A stretch of DNA of 64,000 nucleotides, taken from positions 372,001-436,000 of the forward strand of contig NZ_QXJM01000040.1 of the NCBI RefSeq assembly GCF_003570905.1, read 5' to 3'. The position numbers and the translations under genes were made by a program. Shown here piece by piece: positions 44,401-50,144 of the stretch. The notes below the pieces were generated by a model. That model made no database searches. It saw nothing but the letters and a program-made list of their open reading frames with translations, and was not told the origin of the DNA. This DNA comes from Cohnella faecalis. GTDB taxonomy: Bacteria; Bacillota; Bacilli; Paenibacillales; Paenibacillaceae. Position 1 is the first letter of the stretch. Each line of letters begins with the position of its first letter.

Positions 44401-46482
44401 AGTTTTACCGGAACCGGTATTGTAATACACCTTGAACGATCCCGGAGTGACGGCATTGTCCCGAACAGGGAAATTAAAGCTTACTTCCACCGTCTTCCGG
44501 GCTTGATTGTTGACGACGGCGGCTCCCTTAGGCGTGAACGGATAATCGTCCACAAAGAGCGTCTGATCTTGTACGAGCTGGGCGGCGGCGTCTTGCAAGC
44601 TTCCGCTCGCCTTCACGTATTGGAGCTTTACGTCATATCCAAAAGGCACGACTGTGCCGCTCGCAAGTTCCAGCACCAAGGGCTCGGTCGGCGCCCCGCT
44701 GCCGCCGACAATAGTCGCCGGTACGGAAACATACGCCCCTGGATTACTAACATCTGGTATCAAAACATTGAATCCGTTTGCATTCCATGTACTGGAATTA
44801 CCCGCTACCCAGTTCTCCGGATGAGTCCGGTCAGTCGGGTAAAGAACATACTCGCTGAGGAAAGCTTTGACGTGATTCGGATTGCTAACGTCAACCGCAG
44901 CGCTAGTGATCGTAGGCGGCGCTGTGTCGGCGGCAAAGGTCACAGGTTTTTCGTCGTAAGCGCCGCCGCCGTTTACTCCGTTACCGTAATGATCGCCGAC
45001 AATTGCTTTCACGTTCGAGTCGGTAATTGCGGTAGACAGCGTATTGGAAATTTGGATTGTCGCTACGCCGTTCGCATCCGACATAACGGTTGCGTACCGC
45101 ATGCTGCTTCCATCCGCATTGGTTCTTCTCGACTCGCCCTTCAGCGCGACGCGGGTGTCATCGACGCGCGGCTTTAACGAGACTACCTGCGTAGAGCCGT
45201 CGGTTTTCGTGATCGTATAAGACTTGGCCGACTCTTCTTTAAAAAGAGAGAAGGTGACGGGATACGGACCGCTGCTCCAGTTCGACCCATCGTAATTTTT
45301 AAGCTGAGCCGTAATGACTCTGGATGTCGTAGATGTAGTCGATCCGTAAACGGCATAATCCGTGCTCGTAATGCTAATCAACGGAGGTGCCACTTGATAG
45401 TTGTAATTAGGATTTTCCGGTTCGATAGGAAGATCGTTATTGTTCAAATACCATTTCAAAATATCGTGGTTTTCGAATGCGGAACCCGTTGCCGCCGAAA
45501 AACCGACATAAGCCTCGTCCTGCTCCAAGTACTCTCTCAGGCCGAGTCCCGATTTTTTGATTTTCAGCTTGCTCGCGTCAAAAGTTCCGTTCTTGCCCAT
45601 ATAGACTTCAATCGTGTCCGTCGGACCGTTATACACAATCCAGGCATGATAGATTTCGCCGTTGTAGAAGGGAAACGCGTTATTAGAAGCCCACGTCCCG
45701 GTATCCGCCGTCTTGAAGTTATAGATCGGCACGGTTTCTCCCGCCGTTGGTGTCGCTATAATGGAAGGATTGGAGGTAGATCCTCCGACCGACGCAGGAA
45801 ATACTTTGCCTTTAGGGCTAGTCGTAGATTTGCTGTGATCGACGTTGCCGTCGGCGACGACAGCGACATGGCTCGTGTCATAGGTGGTTGCGTTTCCTCC
45901 CCGGCTGGCATTGGCGGTGCCGCCGCTATTTACGCCAATGGCCTTGGGATCCAGCGGGTCTCCCGCGACCGTCGCGGAGTTGGCGAACGTATCGAATTCG
46001 ATCCCGAAGCTGCGCTTCATGCCGCCGTAGCCCATTCCGCCGCCTTTGACACCCGCTTCCTTGGACAGCGTCTGGATCGAGAACACCAGACCGTCGCCTG
46101 CCGAGTAGGTGCTAGTGGAAATATCGGACATACGGAAAGTAAAATAAGTGCTGAACGATCGATCCTTGCCGAATGAAATCATATTGCCGTGAAAAGCACT
46201 GCCGGTCATGTTCGCCTGGTTCGGCGTAACCCTTAGCACTTTACGGCCTTGAGAATCGGTTGCTACTGCTGCATTGCCGTTTCGTTGTAGCCATTTTTCA
46301 GGTGATTTGCCTGGGATGGTCCCATCAACATCTTGGGTGGCGCTAAAATCGTCATGTTTGAGGGTCAAGTACCTCGTCTCGGGTGTAGATGCGCGTGCCT
46401 TCGCGGGAGCGAATCCCATCGAAGTGATGACGAGAACGGCTATCAACAGTAATAATGCGGACTTATTGAGGCTTCTGCACAC
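35425..46482 (-). CDS. giant SLH-anchored surface protein with lectin, 21 Ig-like repeats
   Basis: 3685-residue cell-surface protein, probably an adhesin. Order: signal peptide (residues 1-32, LLLLIAVLVITSMGFAPAKA); L-type lectin-like domain about 35-360 (GNMISFGKDRSFSTYFTFRM, SFGIEFDTFANS); two Big/SWM-like regions to about 880; 21 Ig-like domains of about 95 residues (about 885-2880), with the central 13 forming alternating A (SIVIVSP) and B (NVDITGP) types; an invasin-type Big_1 domain; two carboxypeptidase-regulatory-like domains (GIITDGANHQPLAGVTVTLL, near 3010); a DUF11-like part; and three SLH domains (about 3480-3660; YSDVSNKFWAYKYIQTV, ISGYPDGSFRPGNN) that bind pyruvylated wall polymer. 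The start is GTG with AAGGAAGG upstream. The gene has its own promoter and terminator. The ligand is unknown. Confidence 0.93.
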   Translation of the reverse strand: MCRSLNKSALLLLIAVLVITSMGFAPAKARASTPETRYLTLKHDDFSATQDVDGTIPGKSPEKWLQRNGNAAVATDSQGRKVLRVTPNQANMTGSAFHGNMISFGKDRSFSTYFTFRMSDISTSTYSAGDGLVFSIQTLSKEAGVKGGGMGYGGMKRSFGIEFDTFANSATVAGDPLDPKAIGVNSGGTANASRGGNATTYDTSHVAVVADGNVDHSKSTTSPKGKVFPASVGGSTSNPSIIATPTAGETVPIYNFKTADTGTWASNNAFPFYNGEIYHAWIVYNGPTDTIEVYMGKNGTFDASKLKIKKSGLGLREYLEQDEAYVGFSAATGSAFENHDILKWYLNNNDLPIEPENPNYNYQVAPPLISITSTDYAVYGSTTSTTSRVITAQLKNYDGSNWSSGPYPVTFSLFKEESAKSYTITKTDGSTQVVSLKPRVDDTRVALKGESRRTNADGSSMRYATVMSDANGVATIQISNTLSTAITDSNVKAIVGDHYGNGVNGGGAYDEKPVTFAADTAPPTITSAAVDVSNPNHVKAFLSEYVLYPTDRTHPENWVAGNSSTWNANGFNVLIPDVSNPGAYVSVPATIVGGSGAPTEPLVLELASGTVVPFGYDVKLQYVKASGSLQDAAAQLVQDQTLFVDDYPFTPKGAAVVNNQARKTVEVSFNFPVRDNAVTPGSFKVYYNTGSGKTLATVTGAVSDGTDSKKLLLTLGTAIPAGATVTLDYVVPGSGGKVTNVTIDGLSAGHHTLKALTDFSVANQMAPTQAAVVADANRNKVKVVFGSEVELQGAAATLATAFKVGISSQGGLIDVSNVAIDSSDATGKTLILTLGGANLPSGGVPYGDTVTLNYNSTIVSAGVKEKNGSQRSLEWLTNFPVANQQILNVAIVSPANGSTTNNPNTVITGTSQVGSTVTVTVKDSGNHTVAGSTTVVPATGNWTFTPASPLADGTYSVTAVATDASDNKGTAASTFSVDTEAPDVDITGPANNSITNNPNTVITGTSDPGSIVTIVVKDSDNTTIAGIKTVDPVTGNWTFTPDDPLLDDTYTVTATAADGHGNTGTDTSTFTVDTIAPSIVIVSPADGSTTNNPNTVISGTSEPGSAVTIVVKNSSGTTIAGNKTVNPTTGAWTFTPNAALADDTYTVTAEATDAAGNTGTDTSTFTVDTQAPNVDITGPVNNSVTKDPNTVITGTSDPGTTVTIDVTDKDGDPVDGTLTVNPTTGNWTFTPDDPLTDGQYTVAVEANDGHGNTGTDTSTFTVDTIAPSIVIVSPADNSTTNNPNTVISGTSEPGSAVTIVVKNSSGTTIAGNKTVNPTTGAWTFTPNAALADDTYTVTAEATDAAGNTGTDTSTFTVDTQAPNVDITGPVNNSVTNNPNTVITGTSDPGTTVTIDVTDKDGDPVDGTLTVNPTTGNWTFTPDDPLTDGQYTVAVEANDGHGNTGTDTSTFTVDTIAPSIVIVSPADNSTTNNPNTIISGTSEPGSAVTIVVKNSSGTTIAGNKAVNATTGAWTFTPSAALADDTYTVTAEATDAAGNTGTDTSTFTVDTQAPNVDITGPVNNSVTKDPDTVITGTSDPGTTVTIVVTDKDGDPVDGTLTVNPTTGNWTFTPDDPLTDGEYTVAVEANDGHGNTGTDTSTFTVDTVAPSIVIVSPADNSTTNNPNTVISGTSEPGSAVTIVVKNSSGTTIAGNKAVNATTGAWTFTPNAALADDTYTVTAEATDAAGNTGTDTSTFTVDTQAPNVDITGPTNNSVTKDPDTVITGTSDPGTTVTIVVTDKDGDPVDGTLTVNPTTGNWTFTPDDPLTDGEYTVAVEANDGHGNTGSDTSTFTVDTVAPSIVIVSPADNSTTNNPNTVISGTSEPGSAVTIVVKNSSGTTIAGNKAVNATTGNWTFTPNAALADDTYTVTAEATDAAGNTGTDTSTFTVDTQAPNVDITGPVNNSVTKDPDTVITGTSDPDTTVTIVVTDKDGDPVDGTLTVNPTTGNWTFTPDDPLTDGEYTVAVEANDGHGNTGTDTSTFTVDTVAPSIVIVSPADNSTTNNPNTVISGTSEPGSAVTIVVKNSSGTTIAGNKTVNATTGAWTFTPTNPLADDTYTVTAEATDVAGNTGTDTSTFTVDTQAPNVDITGPVNNSVTKDPDTVITGTSDPDTTVTIVVTDKDGDPVDGTLTVNPTTGNWTFTPDDPLTDGEYTVAVEANDGHGNTGTDTSTFTVDTVAPSIVIVSPADNSTTNNPNTVISGTSEPGSAVTIVVKNSSGTTIAGNKTVNATTGAWTFTPTNPLADDTYTVTAEATDVAGNTGTDTSTFTVNTQAPNVDITGPADNSVTNNPGTVVTGTSDTGTTVTVVVKDSGDNPVDGTLVVDSVTGNWTFEPSDPLPDEEYTVTVEATDSHGNTGTDTSTFTVNTNRPNVDITGPADNSVTNNPGTVVTGTSDPGTTVTIVVKDSGGHPVAGTLDTDSSTGNWTFEPSDPLPDEEYTVTVEATDSHGNTGTDTSTFTVNTNKPNVDITGPADNSVTNNPGTVVTGTSDPGTTVTIVVKDSGGHPVAGTLDTDSSTGNWTFEPSDPLPDEEYTVTVEATDSHGNTGTDTITFTVDTNKPNVAVVSPSNGSTTNNPGTVITGTSEKGSDVSVTVNGGTVTGSLSVNTNTGNWTFTPDAPLADGSYTVVANAIDEAGNTGTATSAFTVDTQAPNVDITGPANNSVTKDPNTVITGTSDPGTTVTIVVKDNSGITVDGTPTVDLVSGNWTFTPNGTTGFADGTYTVTVEATDANGNTGTDTSTFTVDTQAPNVAIVSPANDSTTNNRSTVITGTSEPGSQVTVIVTVGNSTVAGHLAVTSATGNWTFTPNTPLADGTYTVTAEATDAAGNVADTESTFKVKVTYFITLIPSPAMLVADGHSISVLTAKVTDSAGNLVSGIDVDFSAVIQGTSTPKGRFVDAAGQVLGTPRATTVNGVATIRFQSESIHSVVSVNVDIKAAVHDTVHDIHAESTITVVFEPAVVSGIITDGANHQPLAGVTVTLLDANDQPIPGRTAVTDEDGRYTLPITEGNQTYKVQVSKTVGTGSSAVVVTYVQEVAVNDGISGLGQQFVSDQTIAGIIGGKRPDGSMQPIDFGSFVGNNNGGANPGFGMFLKDGAEYVSSSGGTVDVPGESDGFSINGQGVFVAGGLTAGKTYELQVRYYYDVRNGNGSVTREFIVIAKKTVTVSVSGEMNINEELIDPFGVITDSVTHAIIPNAHVVLKYADTARNRSKGITPGTTVLLPTLAGFEPANNANPQNSSSTGNYAFMVYGNTDYVIEATATGYQKYRSTVISVEQDIVRWDFEMNPVVTTPGGGGGGPIIFPPVDPEEPVTEKVVADITVNIAVERSTYEEGSEAPVVILYKNEADKPLAAGQLKVTLPDNVTVIDADGGKVTGNVIVWEVKDLAAGQIVSHRIRVKFPNIDAVEKVVTLKAEFVVDGELLHPENAKSSVKALVFSNRYGNERHTRFVMGYPDLMFKPEKSLTRAELATIIAHLLGEYDSGTTKNYSDVSNKFWAYKYIQTVTRHGIFSGYPDGSFHPNDPVSREELAVVMAKYLQLDVAKPIESRFGDAKGRWSSPYIEALNRNSLISGYPDGSFRPGNNIPRLEAVTMIDRMLFRGPLTNVSPSFPDVLKSNWGFGYVEEASRSHESTRNPDGSEVFVKSIEDNLQ
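39553..43258 (-). repeat. 570-bp tandem repeats (A+B Ig-domain pairs) in the surface protein gene
   Basis: About 6.5 tandem copies of a 570-bp unit, each encoding one A-type and one B-type Ig-like domain of 95 residues. Copies starting near 39632 and 40202 are almost identical in sequence, indicating recent duplication or gene conversion. Recombination between copies would add or remove domains in steps of 190 residues without frame change. Assembly across this block from short reads is unreliable. Confidence 0.9.
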
Positions 46483-46579
46483 ACTGTTCGCCTTCCTTTT
46501 CTTTTGTCGTAGAATTCAAATGTTATCTTGCAAACCTGCCAAATCATTATGTAAAGGCTAGTAGCCGTTGTTTTTTGTA

Positions 46580-46589
46580 CAAACGTTTG
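46580..46589. promoter_or_regulatory. palindrome CAAACGTTTG in the surface-protein leader
   Basis: Perfect 10-base palindrome with a central CG, 25 bases downstream of the -10 element. It could bind a LacI/CcpA-type regulator; the context is the untranslated leader of the giant gene. Confidence 0.45.
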
Positions 46590-46613
46590 CGCAATATACT
46601 ACATCGGTAATCA

Positions 46614-46643
46614 ATTGTATCAATATTCCTAAATATTGGTCAA
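46614..46643 (-). promoter_or_regulatory. sigma-A promoter of the surface-protein gene with operator in the spacer
   Basis: Minus-strand TTGACC (46643-46638), 18-base spacer, TACAAT (46619-46614). The spacer contains the inverted repeat CAATATT-N4-AATATTG (46621-46638), which overlaps the -35 edge and could bind a repressor. Confidence 0.7.
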
Positions 46644-46803
46644 TAAACGACACTTTCCGAGCAGGTACATGATTCTAAAGTCCCGAATTTCAACGCAATG
46701 AATAGAACGATAGTTTTTTGTGCATATTCCCCAATAATACCACTATACGATCATCTCCTAAACAATTTCTGAACAATATTCGACATAAAGCAAAACGCGA
46801 AAA

Positions 46804-46851
46804 AAAACCGAGAGATCAGCACTCTAATTAAGGTGCCTGTCTCTCGGTTTT
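46804..46851 (-). terminator. terminator after the lipoprotein gene
   Basis: 12-bp stem AAAACCGAGAGA / TCTCTCGGTTTT with a 24-base loop; on the minus strand followed by further T. It lies 20 bases after the stop at 46872. Confidence 0.85.
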
Positions 46852-46871
46852 CTTCGCGCAGAAAGCTTTCG

Positions 46872-47990
46872 TTAGTTCGCTGCGCCTTCCAGTTCTTGCC
46901 CAATCCCGCCCAGATTGCCGAACAGACCGCCAAGCTGCTCTTGCAGCTGTTCCATCGTAATGATGTCTTTCGGCACGCCGATCGTGAATTTCACTTCTTT
47001 ATTAATGTCGCTCATCTGAGACACGGCTTTCAGGTCGATATTTCCGGATTTGCCGCCTTGCTCGATGCCCGCTTTCAGCGCGAAATCCGTATAGACCGGG
47101 TAATCGTCGCCGTCGATACCGATGTTTGCCTTCAAGTCCAGCGCCTTGAGAGTCTTCTTCATTTCTTCGAGCTTTTTGGACAGATCGCCCGATTGAGCCT
47201 CGCTCAGCTCTTTCTTGTATTTGTCCAAGTCCTCTTGCTTCAACTGGAACGCATCTTTGTAAGCTTGATTCTTGCTTAATAGATCGATGATTTCCGGAGC
47301 GATCTTCTCGACCGCCGTCTTAATGAACGGTTCCAGCTGTTCCTTCGTTACGTGCAGTTGAATCGCCTGATCGAGTCCCGCGTCTTCCGGCAAGCCGGCC
47401 TCTTTCGGCTTGATGGAGGAAAGATAGTCTTTCTCCTCGACGTTATTGAACACAATTCCCAACACATCGTTGCCGAGTTTCTTGGTAGTGTTCTGATCGA
47501 CCTTCGGAATCGGTTGTCCGGATTCCTTAGCCAATTGCTCCAAATCGAGCTCCAAAAATTTGTTCGTAATCGTATCCGGCAACGGGAATATCGGAATGCT
47601 CGGAATCTTGACCCAAATCTTCTTGTCGTTCATGACGACCGGTATGTTGATCGTGATCGGCATATCGCCCTTCAGCATCAGCGACAGATTCACTTCCGAC
47701 ATCATCGGTTCCGCCTGGTAAACACCGGTCCAAGACAGATCGGCGTTCTTAAGAAGTTTGATGCCCATCGAAGTGCCAAACGAATTTTCCTCGTCAACCG
47801 CTTGGTCCGGCAAATTCAATTCATTAACCTTCAAGGTGCCTTTGAAGCTATAGGATTTAATGTCGGACGACTTCGCAAAGGACGCCTCCAATGCTTCCTT
47901 CGGCGTTTTCGAGCTCGTGCATCCGCTTAGAACTACCGCCGTCATCAGAAGAAGCGCCATCAACGATAAACACACTTTGGATTTAACCAA
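46872..47990 (-). CDS. secreted lipoprotein, unknown function
   Basis: 372-residue lipoprotein: signal peptide to lipobox VLSGC (cysteine at about residue 23), then a beta-rich body (SYSFKGTLKVNELNLP, MLKGDMPITINIPVVMNDKK) with an internal helical segment (KYKKELSEAQSGDLSKKLEE). The fold type recalls LolA/LppX-like or DUF6612-type lipoproteins of Firmicutes, but I cannot assign a family firmly. The start is probably the TTG at 47990, after GAGGGGAG with a 10-base gap; a longer reading starts with a TTG at 48017 without a site. It has its own terminator. Confidence 0.75.
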   Translation of the reverse strand: MVKSKVCLSLMALLLMTAVVLSGCTSSKTPKEALEASFAKSSDIKSYSFKGTLKVNELNLPDQAVDEENSFGTSMGIKLLKNADLSWTGVYQAEPMMSEVNLSLMLKGDMPITINIPVVMNDKKIWVKIPSIPIFPLPDTITNKFLELDLEQLAKESGQPIPKVDQNTTKKLGNDVLGIVFNNVEEKDYLSSIKPKEAGLPEDAGLDQAIQLHVTKEQLEPFIKTAVEKIAPEIIDLLSKNQAYKDAFQLKQEDLDKYKKELSEAQSGDLSKKLEEMKKTLKALDLKANIGIDGDDYPVYTDFALKAGIEQGGKSGNIDLKAVSQMSDINKEVKFTIGVPKDIITMEQLQEQLGGLFGNLGGIGQELEGAAN

Positions 47991-48022
47991 AAGCGAAAAA
48001 CTCCCCTCATGTAACAAGATCT

Positions 48023-48039
48023 AATGAACACCGTTCATT
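48023..48039. promoter_or_regulatory. palindrome AATGAAC-ACC-GTTCATT
   Basis: Perfect 7-base arms with a 3-base spacer, 33 bases upstream of the lipoprotein start. Form and size fit a TetR-family operator. No TetR gene is nearby. Confidence 0.5.
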
Positions 48040-48122
48040 TTATCTTAATTCCGGCCATGCGGAAAGACTTTTCAAGTTAAAGTGACGTTAAAATCGCTGT
48101 GGATTCGAATATATAGCAGCCG

Positions 48123-49035
48123 TTAGTGAATGTCTTTTTTCTTGAAGCGGCCGCCTTTGACATCATGGATATTGCCGACGGCAAGAAACGCGGAAGGATC
48201 GAGGTCGTTAACGATCGATTTCAGCTTGGCTTCCTCCAACCGGGTAATGACGCAAAAAATAACGCTTTTTTCATCTCCTGTATATCCGCCTTCTCCATGT
48301 AAATAGGTAACGCCGCGACCAAGACGGTCGACGATCGCGCTTCCGATTTCACGGAAATTATCGCTTATGATCCAGACCGATTTGGATTCGTCGAATCCTT
48401 CTATCGTCAGATCGATAACCTTAAATGCGATGTAATAAGCGATGAGAGAAAACATGGCGCGGTCCCACGTATAGACGAATCCGGCGCTTCCCAGAATGAA
48501 GAAGTTAATGAACATGACCGTCTCGCCGACGGAAAAGGGGTTTTCTTGTTGACGAGAATGGCTACGATCTCCGTCCCGTCCAGCGCGCCTCCCGCACGTA
48601 CGACGATACCGGTTCCCATGCCGAGCAGAATGCCCCGAATACCGCTGCAAGCAGCGTCTCCGATGTGAACGGTTGAACGTGATGCAGCAAGGATGTCGTG
48701 ACGGACAACGTAATAATGCCCAGCAAGGTCGATAACGCGAACGTTTTTCCGATCGTCTTATACCCGATAAGCAGAAACGGAAGGTTGAGCACGAAGAGGA
48801 ATATGCCTAGCGGTACTCCGGATAGATAGGACGACATGATGGAAATACCGGTAACACCGCCGTCAATAATCGAGTTATTGACGAGGAATATTTCCAGGGC
48901 TACGGCGACTAGTACGGCGCCTAACATGATGAAAGCGATGCGCCTAATGATCTCGAACGGAGTAAGCTTCGAATGGCGCACCGGCTTCATCTGGTTAGGC
49001 GGATGAGGGGGAATGTGCATTTCTTTAGCTGTCAT
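48123..49035 (-). pseudogene. YitT-family membrane protein, two frameshifts
   Basis: YitT/DUF161 protein with C-terminal DUF2179. Five membrane segments in the first 200 residues (AFIMLGAVLVAVALEIFLVN, GVTGISIMSSYLSGVPLGIF), DGTEIVAILVNKKTPFSVGE, then the DUF2179 part (GRGVTYLHGEGGYTGDEKS, FLAVGNIHDVKGGRFKKKD). Two one-base losses break it: G in the plus-strand CCCC at 48633-48636 (restores AVFGGILLGMGTGIVV) and C/T at about 48533-48540 (restores NKKTPFSVGETVMF). Corrected length is 304 residues, normal for YitT. The start at 49035 has AAAAGGAGG. Function of the family is unknown. Probably an intact gene with sequence errors. Confidence 0.85.
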
Positions 49036-49110
49036 TCAGTACTACCTCCTTTTATCCATTTCTTCTATTATACCAGTATGGGGTATCTGTGTCTTGCAAC
49101 GCACAATAAA

Positions 49111-49133
49111 AATCCCGGCATCTGCCGGATTTT
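49111..49133 (-). terminator. terminator after sspP
   Basis: Stem AATCCGGCA / TGCCGGGATT with a 2-base loop and a bulged base, followed on the minus strand by TTTTTATT. It is next to the sspP stop codon. Confidence 0.7.
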
Positions 49134-49135
49134 CT

Positions 49136-49285
49136 CTAGCCTTGCGGATTATGATGGCTGACATGGTTGCGGTTTTTTACTTTTTTGGAACCGCTCAACG
49201 GCTCGTTCGGTTGATGTCCGCGGTCCAGATCATGCGCATTATGTTCGCCCGGCTGCGGCACCGGCTGCGTTTTCGGCTTGCTCAT
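49136..49285 (-). CDS. sspP: small acid-soluble spore protein P
   Basis: 49-residue minor SASP, located in the spore core. The product starts MSKPKTQPVPQPGEHNAHDL and carries the family signature EPLSGSKKVKNRNHVSHH, nearly identical to the SspP core. AAGGAGG lies 6 bases before the ATG. It was too short for a standard ORF cut-off. It follows the 58-residue gene by 12 bases, and its ribosome site overlaps that gene's stop. It shows that the host forms endospores; forespore-specific (sigma-G) expression is expected from the family. Confidence 0.93.
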   Translation of the reverse strand: MSKPKTQPVPQPGEHNAHDLDRGHQPNEPLSGSKKVKNRNHVSHHNPQG

Positions 49286-49297
49286 TGGAAAACCTCC

Positions 49298-49474
49298 TTA
49301 CGTCTGTGGGTGCTCCAAATCAACCGGGTTATCGTGATTGAGCGCATCTTGGTGCCGGCGGTCGTTTTTATCCTGCTGAAGCTGCTGTGCATGGTGAGAG
49401 TTTACCGGGTTCTGCTCCAAGCTTTCGACAACATTGCTCAAATTTTTGTCGGCGCTTCCGTTCGAGTCTGACAT
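49298..49474 (-). CDS. small hydrophilic protein upstream of sspP
   Basis: 58-residue, very hydrophilic protein (SDSNGSADKNLSNVVESLEQ, HHAQQLQQDKNDRRHQD) with no membrane segment. AAGGAGG lies about 10 bases before the ATG. It is between a 115-residue gene (18-base gap) and sspP (12-base gap) and was probably transcribed with them. Not recognised; small Asn/Gln/His-rich proteins in this position may be spore-associated, which is inference from the neighbour. Confidence 0.75.
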   Translation of the reverse strand: MSDSNGSADKNLSNVVESLEQNPVNSHHAQQLQQDKNDRRHQDALNHDNPVDLEHPQT

Positions 49475-49492
49475 TGCGGGATTTTCCTCCTT

Positions 49493-49840
49493 CTAAGCGT
49501 GCGTAAAATGATGCAGCGCCTGCGCGCACTCATGCAGATGGCGGCGATAGTCCGCGATCAGCTCCTGGATCGTATCGTTGCGTTCGTCCACCGTCTGCCC
49601 GTCCTTTTCCACGTCGGTCAGCTCCACATGGATTTCTCTGCTGTCCACATATTGAACCGAAAAATCAAAATCCAGCATTTGATGTCCCGCCGATTGAATG
49701 TGCACCCTCAACGTCTGAGGATCCGCTCCATCGGCCAGCACCTCCGCCTTGTCTCCACCGTGCAGACGTTCCGGGAGCGTTCGCTGCCAAGCTTGCGCCA
49801 AGTCCTCCTGGGGAACGGTCAGTTCGTCGTTGCTTGCCAT
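49493..49840 (-). CDS. hypothetical protein, sspP operon
   Basis: 115-residue cytoplasmic protein (TVPQEDLAQAWQRTLPERLH, GHQMLDFDFSVQYVDSREIH, DYRRHLHECAQALHHFTHA), rich in acidic and histidine residues. I do not recognise the family. It starts ATG at 49840 after GGAGGTGC, and the next gene begins 18 bases after its stop, then sspP. Possibly sporulation-linked by context only. Confidence 0.75.
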   Translation of the reverse strand: MASNDELTVPQEDLAQAWQRTLPERLHGGDKAEVLADGADPQTLRVHIQSAGHQMLDFDFSVQYVDSREIHVELTDVEKDGQTVDERNDTIQELIADYRRHLHECAQALHHFTHA

Positions 49841-49920
49841 TATGAATGCACCTCCGCTCTCTTAGGTTGGCCTGACGCTCTTTTCTTATGCAAATAAGAC
49901 GGAATGCCTTCTGCGCGCAA

Positions 49921-49955
49921 CAAAAAAAGCCGACCCGGCATTGCCGGACCGACTT
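49921..49955 (-). terminator. terminator after tRNA-Ser
   Basis: Stem AAGTCGGTCCGGC / GCCGGGTCGGCTT with a short loop, followed on the minus strand by seven T. It ends the serS-tRNA-Ser transcript. Confidence 0.85.
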
Positions 49956-49971
49956 GCTGCTTCAAATAAAG

Positions 49972-50060
49972 TGGCGGAGAGAGTGGGATTCGAACCCACG
50001 TGGGCTTGCACCCTAACGGTTTTCAAGACCGCCCCGTTATGACCGCTTCGGTATCTCTCC
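49972..50060 (-). tRNA. tRNA-Ser (anticodon UGA)
   Basis: 89-base class II tRNA with acceptor arms GGAGAGA / TCTCTCC, anticodon loop CTTGAAA (anticodon TGA), long variable arm (TTAGGGTGCAAGCCCACG) and an encoded CCA. It lies 85 bases downstream of serS, whose product charges it. Confidence 0.97.
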
Positions 50061-50144
50061 GTAACAAGAGCACGTTCCGCCGCTTCCGGGCAAGCCGGCT
50101 GACGGATACTGCCCCGTTATCATATCACATGGCCGTTTCGTTCA

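Larger units (their letters stand above)
46483..46803. other. intergenic region upstream of the surface-protein gene
   Basis: About 320 bases without a gene. It holds the promoter at 46614-46643, the palindrome CAAACGTTTG at 46580-46589 downstream of it, and AT-rich sequence from 46650 to 46800 in which I see no feature. Confidence 0.7.

Noticed and set aside
36196..45177. Long plus-strand open frames (up to 615 codons, many of 189 codons with 570-bp spacing) opposite the giant surface-protein gene
   Set aside because: They mirror the codon pattern and tandem repeats of the minus-strand gene, lack ribosome sites, and the minus-strand product has clear signal peptide, Ig and SLH domains.
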